A DNA stretch of 64,000 bases from Geodermatophilus aquaeductus (GCF_900182545.1 NZ_FXTJ01000015.1:24523-88522), one strand, 5' to 3'. Numbered from the stretch's first letter, positions 36,983 through 45,480 are shown. Notes: generated by a model not told the origin, from the sequence alone. Numbers and translations are program-made.

Positions 36983-37996
36983 TCACCGCCCGGCGAGCGC
37001 CGCCTCCAGCCGCGGGTAGACCCGCCGGACGTTGCCCTCGAAGACGGCCGCGCGCGCGTCGTCGTCGAGCCCGGCCGCCTCCACGTAGCGGCGGGTGTCG
37101 TCGAAGTGGTGGCCGGTCCGGGGGTCGATGCCCCGGACGGCGCCCACCATCTCCGACCCGAACAGCACGTTCGGGGTGTCCACGACGTCGAGGAGCAGGT
37201 CGATGCCGGGCTGGTGGTAGACGCAGGTGTCGAAGAAGACGTTGCCCATGACGGCGGACTCCACGGGCGGCCGGCCGAGCATGTCGGCCAGTCCCCGGTA
37301 GCGGCCCCAGTGGTAGGGCACCGCTCCCCCGCCGTGCGGGATCACCAGCCGCAGGTCCGGCAGGTCGGTGAACAGGTCCCCCTGCACGAGCTGCATGAAC
37401 GCCGTCGTGTCGGCGTTGATGTAGTAGGCGCCCGTGGCGTGGAACACCGGGGTGGCGGAGGCCGAGACGTGCACCATCGCCGGCACGTCGAGCTCGACCA
37501 TCGCCTCGTAGAGCGGATACCAGTGCCGGTCGGTCAGGGGCGGTGAGGTCCAGAACCCGCCGCTGGGGTCGGGGTTGAGGTTGCAGCCGACGAACCCGAG
37601 CTCGTCCACGCACCGGCGCAGCTCGTCGATCGAGGCCTGCAGGTCCACCCCCGGCGACTGCGGCAGCTGGGCGACGGGGACGAACCGGCCGGGGTGCAGG
37701 GTCGCCACGCGGTGCACGAGGTCGTTGCACCGGCGCGACCACTCCAGGCTCACGCCCGCGTCGCCGACGTGGTGGGCCATCGCGGAGGCGCGCGGCGAGA
37801 AGAGCGTGACGTCGATGCCCCGCTCGTCCATCAGCCGCAGCTGGCTCGACCGGATCGTCTCGCGGATCTCGTCGTCGCTGATGGACGGATAGGCGGGCGG
37901 CGTCGTCCCGGCCTGCCAGGCCGCCACCTGCTGCTCGCGCCAGGCGGTGTGCGCGGCCGGCGCGGTCGTGTAGTGCCCGTGGCAGTCGATGATCAC
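36983..37996 (-). CDS. ligJ: 4-oxalomesaconate hydratase-like amidohydrolase (LigJ/GalB role)
   Basis: A 337-residue amidohydrolase-superfamily protein with the metal-binding N-terminus IDCHGHY (H6, H8), FSPRASAMAHH, VPVAQLPQSPGVDLQASIDELRRCVDELGFVGCNLNPDPSG, MVHVSAS, PHGGGAVPYHWGRYRGL (metal-ligand His) and LFGSEMVGAVRG. This matches LigJ-type 4-oxalomesaconate hydratases of the protocatechuate 4,5-cleavage and gallate routes, which form 4-carboxy-4-hydroxy-2-oxoadipate, the substrate of the aldolase encoded upstream. The GTG start overlaps the preceding gene as GTGA. It is the last gene of the operon. Confidence 0.85.
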   Translation of the reverse strand: MIIDCHGHYTTAPAAHTAWREQQVAAWQAGTTPPAYPSISDDEIRETIRSSQLRLMDERGIDVTLFSPRASAMAHHVGDAGVSLEWSRRCNDLVHRVATLHPGRFVPVAQLPQSPGVDLQASIDELRRCVDELGFVGCNLNPDPSGGFWTSPPLTDRHWYPLYEAMVELDVPAMVHVSASATPVFHATGAYYINADTTAFMQLVQGDLFTDLPDLRLVIPHGGGAVPYHWGRYRGLADMLGRPPVESAVMGNVFFDTCVYHQPGIDLLLDVVDTPNVLFGSEMVGAVRGIDPRTGHHFDDTRRYVEAAGLDDDARAAVFEGNVRRVYPRLEAALAGR

Positions 37997-38778
37997 GTGT
38001 CCTCCTGCGCGGCGGCGTCGCGGAGCTCCACGAGCAGGTCGCGGGCGGCCGGCGCGACGCGGGCCGGCACGCCGAGCTCCTCCAGCTGCTCGGTGGCGGC
38101 GGCCATCTCGTCGGCCCGCCGCCGGGCGTGCACGCGGGTGCCCTCCACCAGCCGGTCGACGGTGCGCGCGTCGAACCCGGTCAGCTCGGCGGCGATGTTC
38201 CCCCGCAGCCAGTCGGCGCACCCGGCCGCCTCGGCACCGCGCAGGGCCTCCACGACGGCGGCGGCCAGTCCCTTGTAGAAGACGCTGCGCAGGAGCTTGC
38301 GGGAGATGGCGGTGCCGACCGGGCCCTCCTGGACCTCGGCCTCGGCGCCCAGGGCGGTGACGAGCCCGACGTACCGGTCGGCCGCCTCGCCCGACACCAG
38401 CATCGGCGTGCGCAGGCCCCTGCCCGGCACCGGCGACATCAGCGCGACGTCGACGACGTCCACGCCGTGCCCGGCGGCGCGCTCGGCCAGCGCGACCTTC
38501 AGTCCCGGGCTCGCGGTGTTGAGGTCGGCCCACAGCGTGCCGGGACGCAGCGCGGGGAGCGCGTTGCCCAGCGCGGTCATGGCGTCGTGCGAGCTGTTCA
38601 CGCTGAGCACCAGGTCGGCGTCGGCCACCGCCTCGGCCTCGCTCCCCCGCGGCGCGACCCCGTCGACGACGATGCCGAGGGGGTCGTAGCCGCGCACGTC
38701 GGCCCCCGCCGCGACGAGGTCGCGGGCGATCTCCGAGCCGGCCTCACCGAGCCCGAGGACGGCGATGCAGGTGGTCAC
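37993..38778 (-). CDS. NAD(P)-dependent oxidoreductase, 6-phosphogluconate/3-hydroxyisobutyrate dehydrogenase-like
   Basis: A 261-residue beta-hydroxyacid-dehydrogenase-like protein. The Rossmann motif is AVLGLGEAGSEIARDLVAAGADVRGYDP; the C-terminal part, with SRKLLRSVFYKGLAAAVVEALRGAEAAG and a following helical bundle, fits the DUF1932-type domain, shorter than in classic 6PGDH. It overlaps both neighbours by 4 bp. Its place in the ring-fission operon suggests it oxidises or reduces a pathway intermediate, for instance a carboxy-hydroxymuconate semialdehyde in place of the Gfo/Idh-type LigC enzyme, which is not seen in the window. That substrate is speculation. Confidence 0.75.
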   Translation of the reverse strand: MTTCIAVLGLGEAGSEIARDLVAAGADVRGYDPLGIVVDGVAPRGSEAEAVADADLVLSVNSSHDAMTALGNALPALRPGTLWADLNTASPGLKVALAERAAGHGVDVVDVALMSPVPGRGLRTPMLVSGEAADRYVGLVTALGAEAEVQEGPVGTAISRKLLRSVFYKGLAAAVVEALRGAEAAGCADWLRGNIAAELTGFDARTVDRLVEGTRVHARRRADEMAAATEQLEELGVPARVAPAARDLLVELRDAAAQEDT

Positions 38779-39731
38779 TGCCCGGGCACCTCGACCGGCG
38801 GCGTGCCGTGGGTGTGGAAGGTGCTGATCGTCTGCAGCCCCCACGCCTGGCCCTTGGCCCGCTCGGCCGCCGACCAGTCGATCGGCTGCCAGTCGGGGGC
38901 CATGACCAGCCGCGCGGCGGGGTTGTCCAGCTCGATCCGGTTGCCGGCCGGGTCCCAGACGTAGAGGAAGAAGCTCTGCTGGATGGTGTGCTTGTGCGGC
39001 CCGGTCTCGATGTGGATCCCGTGCTCGAGCGCGAGGTCCGCGGCGCGGATGACGTCGTCGCGGCTGTCGACGGCGAAGGACAGGTGGTGCAGCCGGCCGG
39101 AGGTGCCGGTGTTGTCCCGGGTCCAGACGGCGTCGTAGCCCTTGTTCGTGAACGTCGTCCAGCTCCCGGCGACGCCGTCGTCGAGGACGATCTGCTCGGT
39201 GACCATCCCGCCGAGGACGTCGCGGGCGAAGTCGCGGTTGGCCACCACGTCGACGCCGAGGTAGTTGATGTGGTCGATCCGCCGGACGCTCACGCCGCGG
39301 CCGGGATAGGCCTGGGCCTGGTTCTTCAGCGCCGGCACGAGGTCGCCGGTCGGCCGGTACCACTCCGTCTCGTAGTAGACGCCCATCTCGTGGCCGTCGG
39401 GGTCGGTGAAGACGTACACCGGGCCGTAGCCGGGGTCGCCGTCCTCCCAGCCGCGGCCCAGCCCGGTCGCCTCGATGGCGGCCACCCGGCGCTGCAGCGC
39501 CTCCGGCGCGCCGGCCCGGAAGTTGGTCCGGCCGACGCCGGGCCGGGGCGCGGCGGTCAGCTTGATCGTCGTGTTCTCGTAGTCGTCCCACGCCCGCAGG
39601 AACACCGAGTCGCCGGCCGACCCGTTCTCGGTCATGCCGAGGTAGCGGACGTAGAAGTCCAGGCACTCCTCCGGCTTGTCGGTGAGGACCTCGACGTGGG
39701 CGAGGTGCGCGATGTCGTGCAGTGGCGGCAC
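38775..39731 (-). CDS. Type I (VOC-fold) extradiol ring-cleavage dioxygenase
   Basis: A 318-residue two-domain vicinal-oxygen-chelate protein of the catechol 2,3-dioxygenase type. The N-terminal module (about 8-125) is non-catalytic; the C-terminal module keeps the Fe(II) ligands His154 (RRIDHINY), His215 or His216 (RLHHLSFAV) and Glu267 (NRIELDN). A conserved active-site Tyr is likely in FFLYVWDPAG. GTG at 39731 has GGAGGAG upstream. The surprise is its neighbourhood: 4,5-cleavage of protocatechuate or gallate is normally done by LigB-type (type II) enzymes, yet this type I enzyme is embedded among oxalomesaconate-pathway genes. The substrate may be gallate, 3-O-methylgallate or another catechol. 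Confidence 0.88.
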   Translation of the reverse strand: MPPLHDIAHLAHVEVLTDKPEECLDFYVRYLGMTENGSAGDSVFLRAWDDYENTTIKLTAAPRPGVGRTNFRAGAPEALQRRVAAIEATGLGRGWEDGDPGYGPVYVFTDPDGHEMGVYYETEWYRPTGDLVPALKNQAQAYPGRGVSVRRIDHINYLGVDVVANRDFARDVLGGMVTEQIVLDDGVAGSWTTFTNKGYDAVWTRDNTGTSGRLHHLSFAVDSRDDVIRAADLALEHGIHIETGPHKHTIQQSFFLYVWDPAGNRIELDNPAARLVMAPDWQPIDWSAAERAKGQAWGLQTISTFHTHGTPPVEVPGQ

Positions 39732-39756
39732 GGGACTCTCCTCCGGGTCGGGCTGG

Positions 39757-40833
39757 TCAGCGGGGGTAGGCGGTGCCGTCGAACAGCTTGCGGGCGGTGC
39801 GCACGACCCCCGAGCGGACGACGCGCGGCGGGGTGGCGGAGGCGTCGACGACGACGTCGACGAGCAGGTGCCCGGTCGGGTGCTCGACGTCGACCTGCGA
39901 GGTCCCCTGCGGCCAGCCGGCGGTGAGCTCGGAGCCCACGGCGCCGGGCAGCAGCATCCCGGTCACGACGCTGACCGCGCCGAGCACGCCGATCGAGGTG
40001 TGCGGCTGGTCGGGGATGAACGACCGGGTGCTGACCTGGCCGCCGTCGCGCGGCGGGGCGAGCAGCACCGTCTTCGGCACCGAGGCGCGGGAGACGTCGC
40101 CCATGCCCATGAGCTCGGCGGCCTTGCGGCGGAAGGTGTCCACCCGGTCGAGCAGCGCCGCGTCGGCGGCCAGCTGCTCGTGCGGCTCGTGCCCGGTGAG
40201 CCCGAAGGACTCCGCGAGCGCGAGCACGACCGGCATCCCGTTGTCGACGCAGGTGACCTCGATGCCCTCGACGGTGTCGCGGACGTGGCCGGTCGGCAGC
40301 AGCGCGCCGGTGGCCGACCCCTCGGTGTCGGCGAAGTCCAGGACGACCGGGGCCGCCGTCCCGGGCACGCCGGCGATCGCGACGTCGCCGCGGTACTCGA
40401 CCCGCCCGTCCGGCGTCGGGAAGGTGGCGACGGCGACGCTGCCGGAGTTGACCATGCGGATCCGCACGCTGGTCTCGTCCCCGGCGGCGGGGACCAGCCC
40501 CCGCTCGACCGCGAACGGCCCGACGCCGGCCAGGATGTTGCCGCAGTTCTGCCGGTCGCTGACGGTGGCCTCGTCCACCCCGAGCTGCAGGAACAGGTAG
40601 TCGACGTCGACCTCGGGGTCCTCCGACGGCGAGACGACCGCCACCTTGCTGGTCAGGGTGGTGGCGCCGCCGAGGCCGTCGATCTGGCGCGGGTCCGGCG
40701 TGCCCATCAGCCGCAGCAGCAGGTCGTCGCGCGCGGCGGCGTCGGCGGGCAGGTCCCGTGCCTCGAGGTAGAGCCCGCGGGAGGTGCCGGCCCGCAGCAT
40801 CGTGCAGCGGACCCCGGTGTCGTCGTAGCTCAC
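39757..40833 (-). CDS. galD: 4-oxalomesaconate tautomerase (GalD, PrpF family)
   Basis: A 358-residue PrpF-family isomerase with the two-lobed diaminopimelate-epimerase-like fold. Typical blocks are RCTMLRAGTSRGLYLEARDLP at the N-terminus, IDGLGGATTLTSKVAVVSPS, the catalytic-Cys region SDRQNCGNILAGVGPFAVERGLV, VTCVDNGMPVVL, and ARKLFDGTAYPR at the C-terminus. GalD of Pseudomonas putida interconverts keto and enol forms of 4-oxalomesaconate in gallate breakdown. GTG start overlaps the aldolase gene as GTGA with AGGAGGAG upstream. Its operon partners LigJ-like and LigK/GalC-like enzymes support this role. Confidence 0.87.
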   Translation of the reverse strand: MSYDDTGVRCTMLRAGTSRGLYLEARDLPADAAARDDLLLRLMGTPDPRQIDGLGGATTLTSKVAVVSPSEDPEVDVDYLFLQLGVDEATVSDRQNCGNILAGVGPFAVERGLVPAAGDETSVRIRMVNSGSVAVATFPTPDGRVEYRGDVAIAGVPGTAAPVVLDFADTEGSATGALLPTGHVRDTVEGIEVTCVDNGMPVVLALAESFGLTGHEPHEQLAADAALLDRVDTFRRKAAELMGMGDVSRASVPKTVLLAPPRDGGQVSTRSFIPDQPHTSIGVLGAVSVVTGMLLPGAVGSELTAGWPQGTSQVDVEHPTGHLLVDVVVDASATPPRVVRSGVVRTARKLFDGTAYPR

Positions 40834-41534
40834 CGCTCCTCCTCCGCGAACTCCTCGTACGGGACGTACTCGATGCCGAACTCCGGCAGCCGCGCGCGCA
40901 GGCCGTAGCGGTCGAGCCCCAGCTCGCCCTGCGTGAACGCCTCGCGGCTGGCCGCCTCCTTGTCCAGGCGCGCCCGGGAGGCGGTGAGGGCCCGCGGCAC
41001 GTCGGCGCGGGGCACCACCATGACGCCGTCGTCGTCGGCGACGACCACGTCCCCGGGACAGATCCGCTGGCCGCCGAGGACGACCGGCACGTTGACCGCC
41101 CCGGCGGTGGCCTTCACCGACCCCTGCGCGCTGACCGCGGTCGACCAGGCGGGGAAGCCCATCTCCCGGAGCTCGGCGACGTCGCGCACGCCGCTGCCCA
41201 GCACGACCCCGCGGACGCCGCGGTGCGCCAGCGCGGTGGCGAACAGCTCCCCGAACAGGCCGTCGGTCGACGGTGAGTTGGTGGCGACGACGAGCACGTC
41301 GCCGGGACGGCACTGCTCCACCGCGACGTGGATCATCAGGTTGTCCCCGGGCCAGCACAGCGCGGTCACCGCCGTCCCGCCGATGCGCGCCCCGGCCCAG
41401 GCCGGGCGGAACACCGGCCCCAGGTAGCCGACGCGGCCCAGGGCCTCGTGCACGGTGGCGACGCCGAAGCCGCCCAGCGTCTCGGCGTCGCCGACGTCGG
41501 CACGCGGCGGATCCGTGACGACGACGGTCCTCAT
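40830..41534 (-). CDS. galC: 4-carboxy-4-hydroxy-2-oxoadipate aldolase / oxaloacetate decarboxylase (LigK/GalC family)
   Basis: A 234-residue class II pyruvate aldolase of the RraA/HMG-CHA aldolase fold. Marks are GVATVHEALGRVGYLGPVFRPAWAGARIGGTAVTALCWPGDNLMIHVAVEQCRPGDVLVV and VRGVVLGSGVRDVAELREMGFPAWS, where the Arg-Asp of GVRD binds pyruvate enolate and metal, and GDVVVADDDGVMVVP. It splits 4-carboxy-4-hydroxy-2-oxoadipate into pyruvate and oxaloacetate, the last step of the 4,5-cleavage and gallate pathways. The ATG overlaps the GntR stop as ATGA, so the regulator and the whole catabolic set are one transcript. Confidence 0.9.
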   Translation of the reverse strand: MRTVVVTDPPRADVGDAETLGGFGVATVHEALGRVGYLGPVFRPAWAGARIGGTAVTALCWPGDNLMIHVAVEQCRPGDVLVVATNSPSTDGLFGELFATALAHRGVRGVVLGSGVRDVAELREMGFPAWSTAVSAQGSVKATAGAVNVPVVLGGQRICPGDVVVADDDGVMVVPRADVPRALTASRARLDKEAASREAFTQGELGLDRYGLRARLPEFGIEYVPYEEFAEEER

Positions 41535-42184
41535 GCTGGTCCTCCCGGTTCGGGGTTCGGCTCGGACAGCGCCGCGATGACGCCGCGCAGATGGGTGGTC
41601 GCCGCGGCCTCGGCCCGGGCAGGGTCCCGGGCCGTGACGGCGTCCACGAGCTCGGTGAACCCGGCGAGGCTGACGCGGGGCCGGCCGGGACGGAGCGAGA
41701 GGCGGAACTGGTGGCGGACGAGCTGCGCCTGCAGCCGGCTCACCAGGTCCGCGGCGATCGGGTGCCGGGCGGCGGCGCCGACCATGCCGTAGAGCTGCTG
41801 GATGAGCTCGGAGTACGTGCGGACGTCGCCGGAGTCGACGGCGGCGGTCATCGTCTCCAGGTGGGCGCGCAGCCGATCGGCCTCCGCGTCGGTGATGCGT
41901 TCGGCCGCCTTGCGGGCGAGCAGCGCCTCCAGCGGTAGCCGGACCTCGGTGATCGCCACCGCCTCGTCGGTGGACACGACCCGCACCCGCGCGCCGCGGT
42001 TCGGGATCCGCTCGACCAGACCCTCGACGATCAGCGCGTCGATCGCCAGCCGCACGGCACCGCGGCTGACCCCCGTGCGGGACACCAGCTCGGCCTCCAC
42101 CAGCCGGTATCCCGGTGGCATGTCGCCGCGGGCGATCGCGACGCGGAGGACGCGCTCAGCCGTCTCCTGGGCCGGGGAAGCCAT
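41531..42184 (-). CDS. GntR family regulator, FadR/FCD subgroup (first of two paralogues)
   Basis: A 217-residue regulator with a winged-helix domain (about 5-70: PGYRLVEAELVSRTGVSRGAVRLAIDALIVEGLVERIPNRGARVRV) and a C-terminal all-helical FCD effector domain (about 85-205). The ATG at 42184 lacks a Shine-Dalgarno; a TACCGT -10 (42191-42196) ends 6 nt before it and TTGGCA (42215-42220) lies at 18-bp spacing, so the mRNA is likely leaderless. It is the first gene of the ring-fission operon and overlaps galC. The -35 is embedded in a 14-bp element also found at the liv promoter, a candidate site for this protein or its paralogue. Confidence 0.88.
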   Translation of the reverse strand: MASPAQETAERVLRVAIARGDMPPGYRLVEAELVSRTGVSRGAVRLAIDALIVEGLVERIPNRGARVRVVSTDEAVAITEVRLPLEALLARKAAERITDAEADRLRAHLETMTAAVDSGDVRTYSELIQQLYGMVGAAARHPIAADLVSRLQAQLVRHQFRLSLRPGRPRVSLAGFTELVDAVTARDPARAEAAATTHLRGVIAALSEPNPEPGGPA

Positions 42185-42190
42185 GGCGGC

Positions 42191-42224
42191 ACGGTAGTCC
42201 CAGGGGTGCAGGATTGCCAACGAT
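42191..42224 (-). promoter_or_regulatory. Promoter of the GntR-galCD operon with shared ATCGTTGRCAATCC element
   Basis: On the minus strand ATCGTTGGCAATCC (42211-42224) contains the -35 TTGGCA, 18 bp from the -10 TACCGT (42191-42196). The same 14-mer with one change covers the -35 of the liv operon at 47922-47935. A GATTGC…GCAATC inverted repeat (42212-42217 with 42232-42237) overlaps it. Binding here would block both promoters. Confidence 0.6.
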
Positions 42225-42264
42225 CCTGTGAGCAATCGATGGCGTTCTTCTCGCCGACTGCCGG

Positions 42265-42942
42265 TCAGGCCTCCGTCGGCTCCCGCAGCAGCTCGTCGAT
42301 GCCGCTCTGCAGGTGCGCCCGGGCGGCCCGCTCGGCGGCGTCGGCCCGACGCTCCGCGATGGCGTCGACCACCTGCGTCAGCTCGGCGAGCGCCTGCTGC
42401 GCGCGGCCCGGGCGCAGCAGGAACTGGAACGAGTGCCGCGCGACACGACTCTGCAGGAGCTCGACCAGTGACGACGCCAGGCCGTGGCGGGCGGCCTCGG
42501 CCACCAGCCGGTGGTGCTCCTGGATCAGCTCCCAGCACTCGAGGGACTCGTGGTCGGCGACCGCCCGCCGCAACCGCCCGACGGTGGCCTGGAGTCGCTC
42601 GACCTGGTCGCCGGCGGCGTTCTCGGCGGCCTTGCGCGCCAGCAGGCCGTCGAGGACCTGCCGGCACTCCAGGACGGCGACCACCTCGGACCCGGACATG
42701 ACCCGGACCCGCGCCCCGCGGTTGGGGATGCGCTCCACCAGGCCCTCGGCGATCAGCACGTCCAGGGCCAGCCGGGCGCTGTTGCGGGTCACGCCGTACC
42801 GCTCGCCCAGCTCGGGCTCGACCAGCCGCTGTCCCGGGACGACGACACCGCGCGTGATCTCGTCCCGGAGTCGTCGCTCGGCGATGCGCCGGGCCTGCAC
42901 ACCGCTCAGCAGGCGGGCGTGCTCGCCGGTGCGGTGGGCCAC
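42265..42942 (-). CDS. GntR family regulator, FCD subgroup (second paralogue)
   Basis: A 225-residue paralogue of the adjacent GntR gene, sharing the exact EGLVERIPNRGARVRV wing segment. The winged helix covers about residues 10-80 (RRIAERRLRDEITRGVVVPGQRLVEPELGERYGVTRNSARLALDVLIAEGL), followed by an FCD domain with QEHHRLVAEAARHG carrying likely metal or ligand His residues. GTG at 42942 is chosen because a TACGGT -10 (42949-42954) ends 6 nt upstream with no Shine-Dalgarno, another leaderless design; a longer frame from 43086 has no such support. The gene lies between the liv and ring-fission operons. Confidence 0.87.
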   Translation of the reverse strand: MAHRTGEHARLLSGVQARRIAERRLRDEITRGVVVPGQRLVEPELGERYGVTRNSARLALDVLIAEGLVERIPNRGARVRVMSGSEVVAVLECRQVLDGLLARKAAENAAGDQVERLQATVGRLRRAVADHESLECWELIQEHHRLVAEAARHGLASSLVELLQSRVARHSFQFLLRPGRAQQALAELTQVVDAIAERRADAAERAARAHLQSGIDELLREPTEA

Positions 42943-43042
42943 CGGGTCACCGTAGGGACCGCGATCGCGGCCGGGCGAGCGCCCGGGGGCGCGGTGTCCC
43001 CCGAGCCGGCCGGTCGGCGACGACCACGGCGGATGCGCCGCA

Positions 43043-43080
43043 CGCGGGGACGGCTCGTCCACGGACGGGCCGTCCCCGCG
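43043..43080 (-). terminator. Hairpin terminator of the liv operon
   Basis: A perfect 12-bp stem (43043-43054 with 43069-43080), with further pairing inside the loop, lies 14 nt after the stop of the substrate-binding protein gene on the minus strand. Confidence 0.75.
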
Positions 43081-43093
43081 CCTCACGCCGGCG

Positions 43094-44356
43094 TCACTCG
43101 AAGGTCTCGACCGTGTCGTAGCCCCGGCCGTTGTACTTCTGCACGACCACCGTCGACACCGCGGGCTGACCGTCCTCGGTGGTGGTCACCGACGTGTCGG
43201 GCAGCATGAGCGGCGCCTCGAAGCCCTCGATTCCGCGCAGTGCCTCCATGAAGCTGTCGCGGGTCGGCTCCTGCATCTCCGTGAAGGCCTGCTCCAGCGT
43301 CGCGCCGACCATCCAGCTCCACTGGCAGTGCGGGAACGCCGGCGGGTCGGGGTAGTTGCCGTACTGCGGGAGGGCGGACAGGTAGGTCTGCACGTCCTCG
43401 TCCTCGGCGAACGCGGGGCTCTGCGGCGCCTTGGCGAACGACACCGAGTAGATGCCGGGGAAGGCCGCGGCGCCGCCGGGCTCGAGGATCGCCGTCGGGC
43501 TCGACGTGTTCGACGGCAGGAACCAGTTGGGCGTCCAGCCCAGCTGCTGCGCCTTCTGCAGCGACGAGATGACCAGCGGGGTCACCGACATCGCGTTGAA
43601 GAAGACGTCGGCGTCACTGTTGGCCAGCTCGGTGATCTGAGCGTCGACCGACGTGTCGGTGGCCTCGTAGGTGAGCTCGTCGACGATCTCGATGTTGTCC
43701 GCGCCCTCGATGGCCGACTTGAAGCCCTCGACGTAGCCGGCACCGAAGTCGTCGTTCTGCGACAGGATCGCCACCCGGTGCTCGCCGCTCGAGGAGGCCA
43801 GCAGCTCACCGAAGGCCTCGCCCTCGTTCTGGTAGATCGGCACGAAGCCGAGCTGCCACGGACTCTCCTCGGTGTCGCTGAACAGCGGGTCGCCCGTCAT
43901 GATCAGCACCTGCGGCACCTCGTCGGCGATCGCCGCGTCGCGCCAGGCACGGTTCGTCGGCGTGCCCAGCCCCGCGGTCATCGCGAAGACGTCGTCCTTG
44001 AGCTGGTCGTAGTTCGCCGCCGCCTGCTGCGGGTCGTACGTGTCGTCGAGCGCCTCGATCTCGACGGTGCGGGTCTGCCCGTCGCCGAACTCGATGCCAC
44101 CTTCGGCGTTCTTCATGCCGAAGTACGCGGTGATGCCGGCGACCGTGCAGGTGCCCGGGCCCGCCGTGGCACCGCTGAGCGGGGTGGTGATGCCGAGCGT
44201 GACCGAGTCGTCGGTGATACCGGGGCTGGGCGCCCCCTCGGCCGCGTCACCGCTGCGGCCGGCGTCGTCCCGGTTGCCGCAACCCGCGACCGTGACCGCG
44301 AGCGCCGACGCGACGGCGATGCCGAGCGCCCTCCGCGATCGGAGGTGTCTGTTCAT
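43094..44356 (-). CDS. Branched-chain-amino-acid-type ABC transporter substrate-binding lipoprotein
   Basis: A 420-residue periplasmic-binding-type lipoprotein (LivJ/Leu-Ile-Val family). The lipobox TVAGC anchors at Cys26, after a basic N-terminus and hydrophobic core. The mature domain starts SVTLGITTPLSGATAGPGTCTVAGITAYF and includes DDTYDPQQAAANYDQL, NDDFGAGYVEGFKSAI and DVFFNAMSVTPLVISSLQKAQQLGW, typical of type I PBPs. Relatives with this operon layout import aromatic acids (for example p-coumarate) as well as amino acids; location among aromatic genes favours an aromatic ligand. ATG overlaps the LivM stop as ATGA. Confidence 0.9.
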   Translation of the reverse strand: MNRHLRSRRALGIAVASALAVTVAGCGNRDDAGRSGDAAEGAPSPGITDDSVTLGITTPLSGATAGPGTCTVAGITAYFGMKNAEGGIEFGDGQTRTVEIEALDDTYDPQQAAANYDQLKDDVFAMTAGLGTPTNRAWRDAAIADEVPQVLIMTGDPLFSDTEESPWQLGFVPIYQNEGEAFGELLASSSGEHRVAILSQNDDFGAGYVEGFKSAIEGADNIEIVDELTYEATDTSVDAQITELANSDADVFFNAMSVTPLVISSLQKAQQLGWTPNWFLPSNTSSPTAILEPGGAAAFPGIYSVSFAKAPQSPAFAEDEDVQTYLSALPQYGNYPDPPAFPHCQWSWMVGATLEQAFTEMQEPTRDSFMEALRGIEGFEAPLMLPDTSVTTTEDGQPAVSTVVVQKYNGRGYDTVETFE

Positions 44357-45480
44357 GCGTGACCTTGCCTCTCTGTCTCGGATTGCTCCGCCGCGGTGCC
44401 CGACCCGGGGGTCGATGACGGAGTGGTCGGTGGTGCGGCGGAGCCGCGTCCGGCGGGAGAGCGCCGCAGCCTGCGCGTCAGCGCGCGGGGCAGCGACACG
44501 AGGCCACCGGGCAGGACGAACAGCACGGCCAGCAGGAGCGCGCCCTGCAGCAGCGCCGTCAGGCTCGGGTCGATGGCGTTCGTGACGTCGGGGACGATCA
44601 CGTAGAACGCGCCGCCGAGGAGCGACCCCACGATGCTGCCCGCGCCGCCGATCACCATGGCGACGAGCAGCTCGATCGAGTGCCCGAAGCTCATGGTCTC
44701 CGGCGACGTGTACTGGACGACGACCATGTACAGGAAGCCGCTCACCCCGCCGATCAGCGACGCGATGGTGAAGGCCAGCACCTTGTAGCGGTAGGGCGAG
44801 ATGCCCATGGACGACGCCACGTTCTCGTTGCCCTTGACGATGGCGAAGGCCCGGCCGTACTTGCCCCGGACGAGGAGGCTCGTCATCAGGAACACGATCC
44901 CGCCGATGACCAGCACGAGGTACAGCTGCCACTGGTCGTCGTAGAGCCCGCTCCCCTCCGGCGCCTCGACGAAACGCGCGGACAGGCCCTGCGAGCCGCC
45001 GGTGAAGTCGCTCAACCGCTTCGCCAGCGGCACACCGACGATGGGCAGCGCGATGGTGACCATCGCGATCGCGAGCCCACCCAGGCGTGCGGCGGCGAGT
45101 GCCACGAGCAGTCCTGCGACGGCGGGGATGAGGCAGGTGAGCACGAAGACGAGGACGATGTTCCACCCGCTCTGGACCCCGTACGCGGTGACGTACGCAC
45201 CGAGACCCAGGAAGAAGATCTGGCCGAGCGAGACCTGCCCGGTGTAGCCCATCACCACGTTGAGGCCCAGCACGGCGACGGCGAAGACGCCGATGCGGGC
45301 GAGCGTGTCGTTGGCGCCCTCCGTCATCACGAGCGGCAGGACGGCGAGCCCGACGACGAGCAGCAGCGGAGCTCCCCAGCGCACCCACGGACGCTGCCGG
45401 AACGACGAGGCGGACGACGTCGTGGCGGACGACGCCGGCGCGGATGTCGTCGAGGCGGACGTCTTCGGGGAGGAGGCCAT
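44353..45480 (-). CDS. livM: ABC transporter permease, LivM type
   Basis: A 375-residue inner-membrane permease with about nine hydrophobic helices. A Ser/Ala/Thr-rich N-terminal tail (1-30) precedes the membrane part; the family motifs LNVVMGYTGQVSLGQIFFLGLGAYVTAY, RGKYGRAFAIVKGNENVASSMGISPYRYKVLAFTIASLIGGVSG and AMVIGGAGSIVGSLLGGAFYVIVP (EAA-like region) are clear. A long basic, Pro/Ser-rich tail ends the protein. It starts at ATG 45480 within the stop of livH (TGATG); a GTG one codon upstream is possible. Confidence 0.9.
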   Translation of the reverse strand: MASSPKTSASTTSAPASSATTSSASSFRQRPWVRWGAPLLLVVGLAVLPLVMTEGANDTLARIGVFAVAVLGLNVVMGYTGQVSLGQIFFLGLGAYVTAYGVQSGWNIVLVFVLTCLIPAVAGLLVALAAARLGGLAIAMVTIALPIVGVPLAKRLSDFTGGSQGLSARFVEAPEGSGLYDDQWQLYLVLVIGGIVFLMTSLLVRGKYGRAFAIVKGNENVASSMGISPYRYKVLAFTIASLIGGVSGFLYMVVVQYTSPETMSFGHSIELLVAMVIGGAGSIVGSLLGGAFYVIVPDVTNAIDPSLTALLQGALLLAVLFVLPGGLVSLPRALTRRLRRSPAGRGSAAPPTTPSSTPGSGTAAEQSETERQGHA

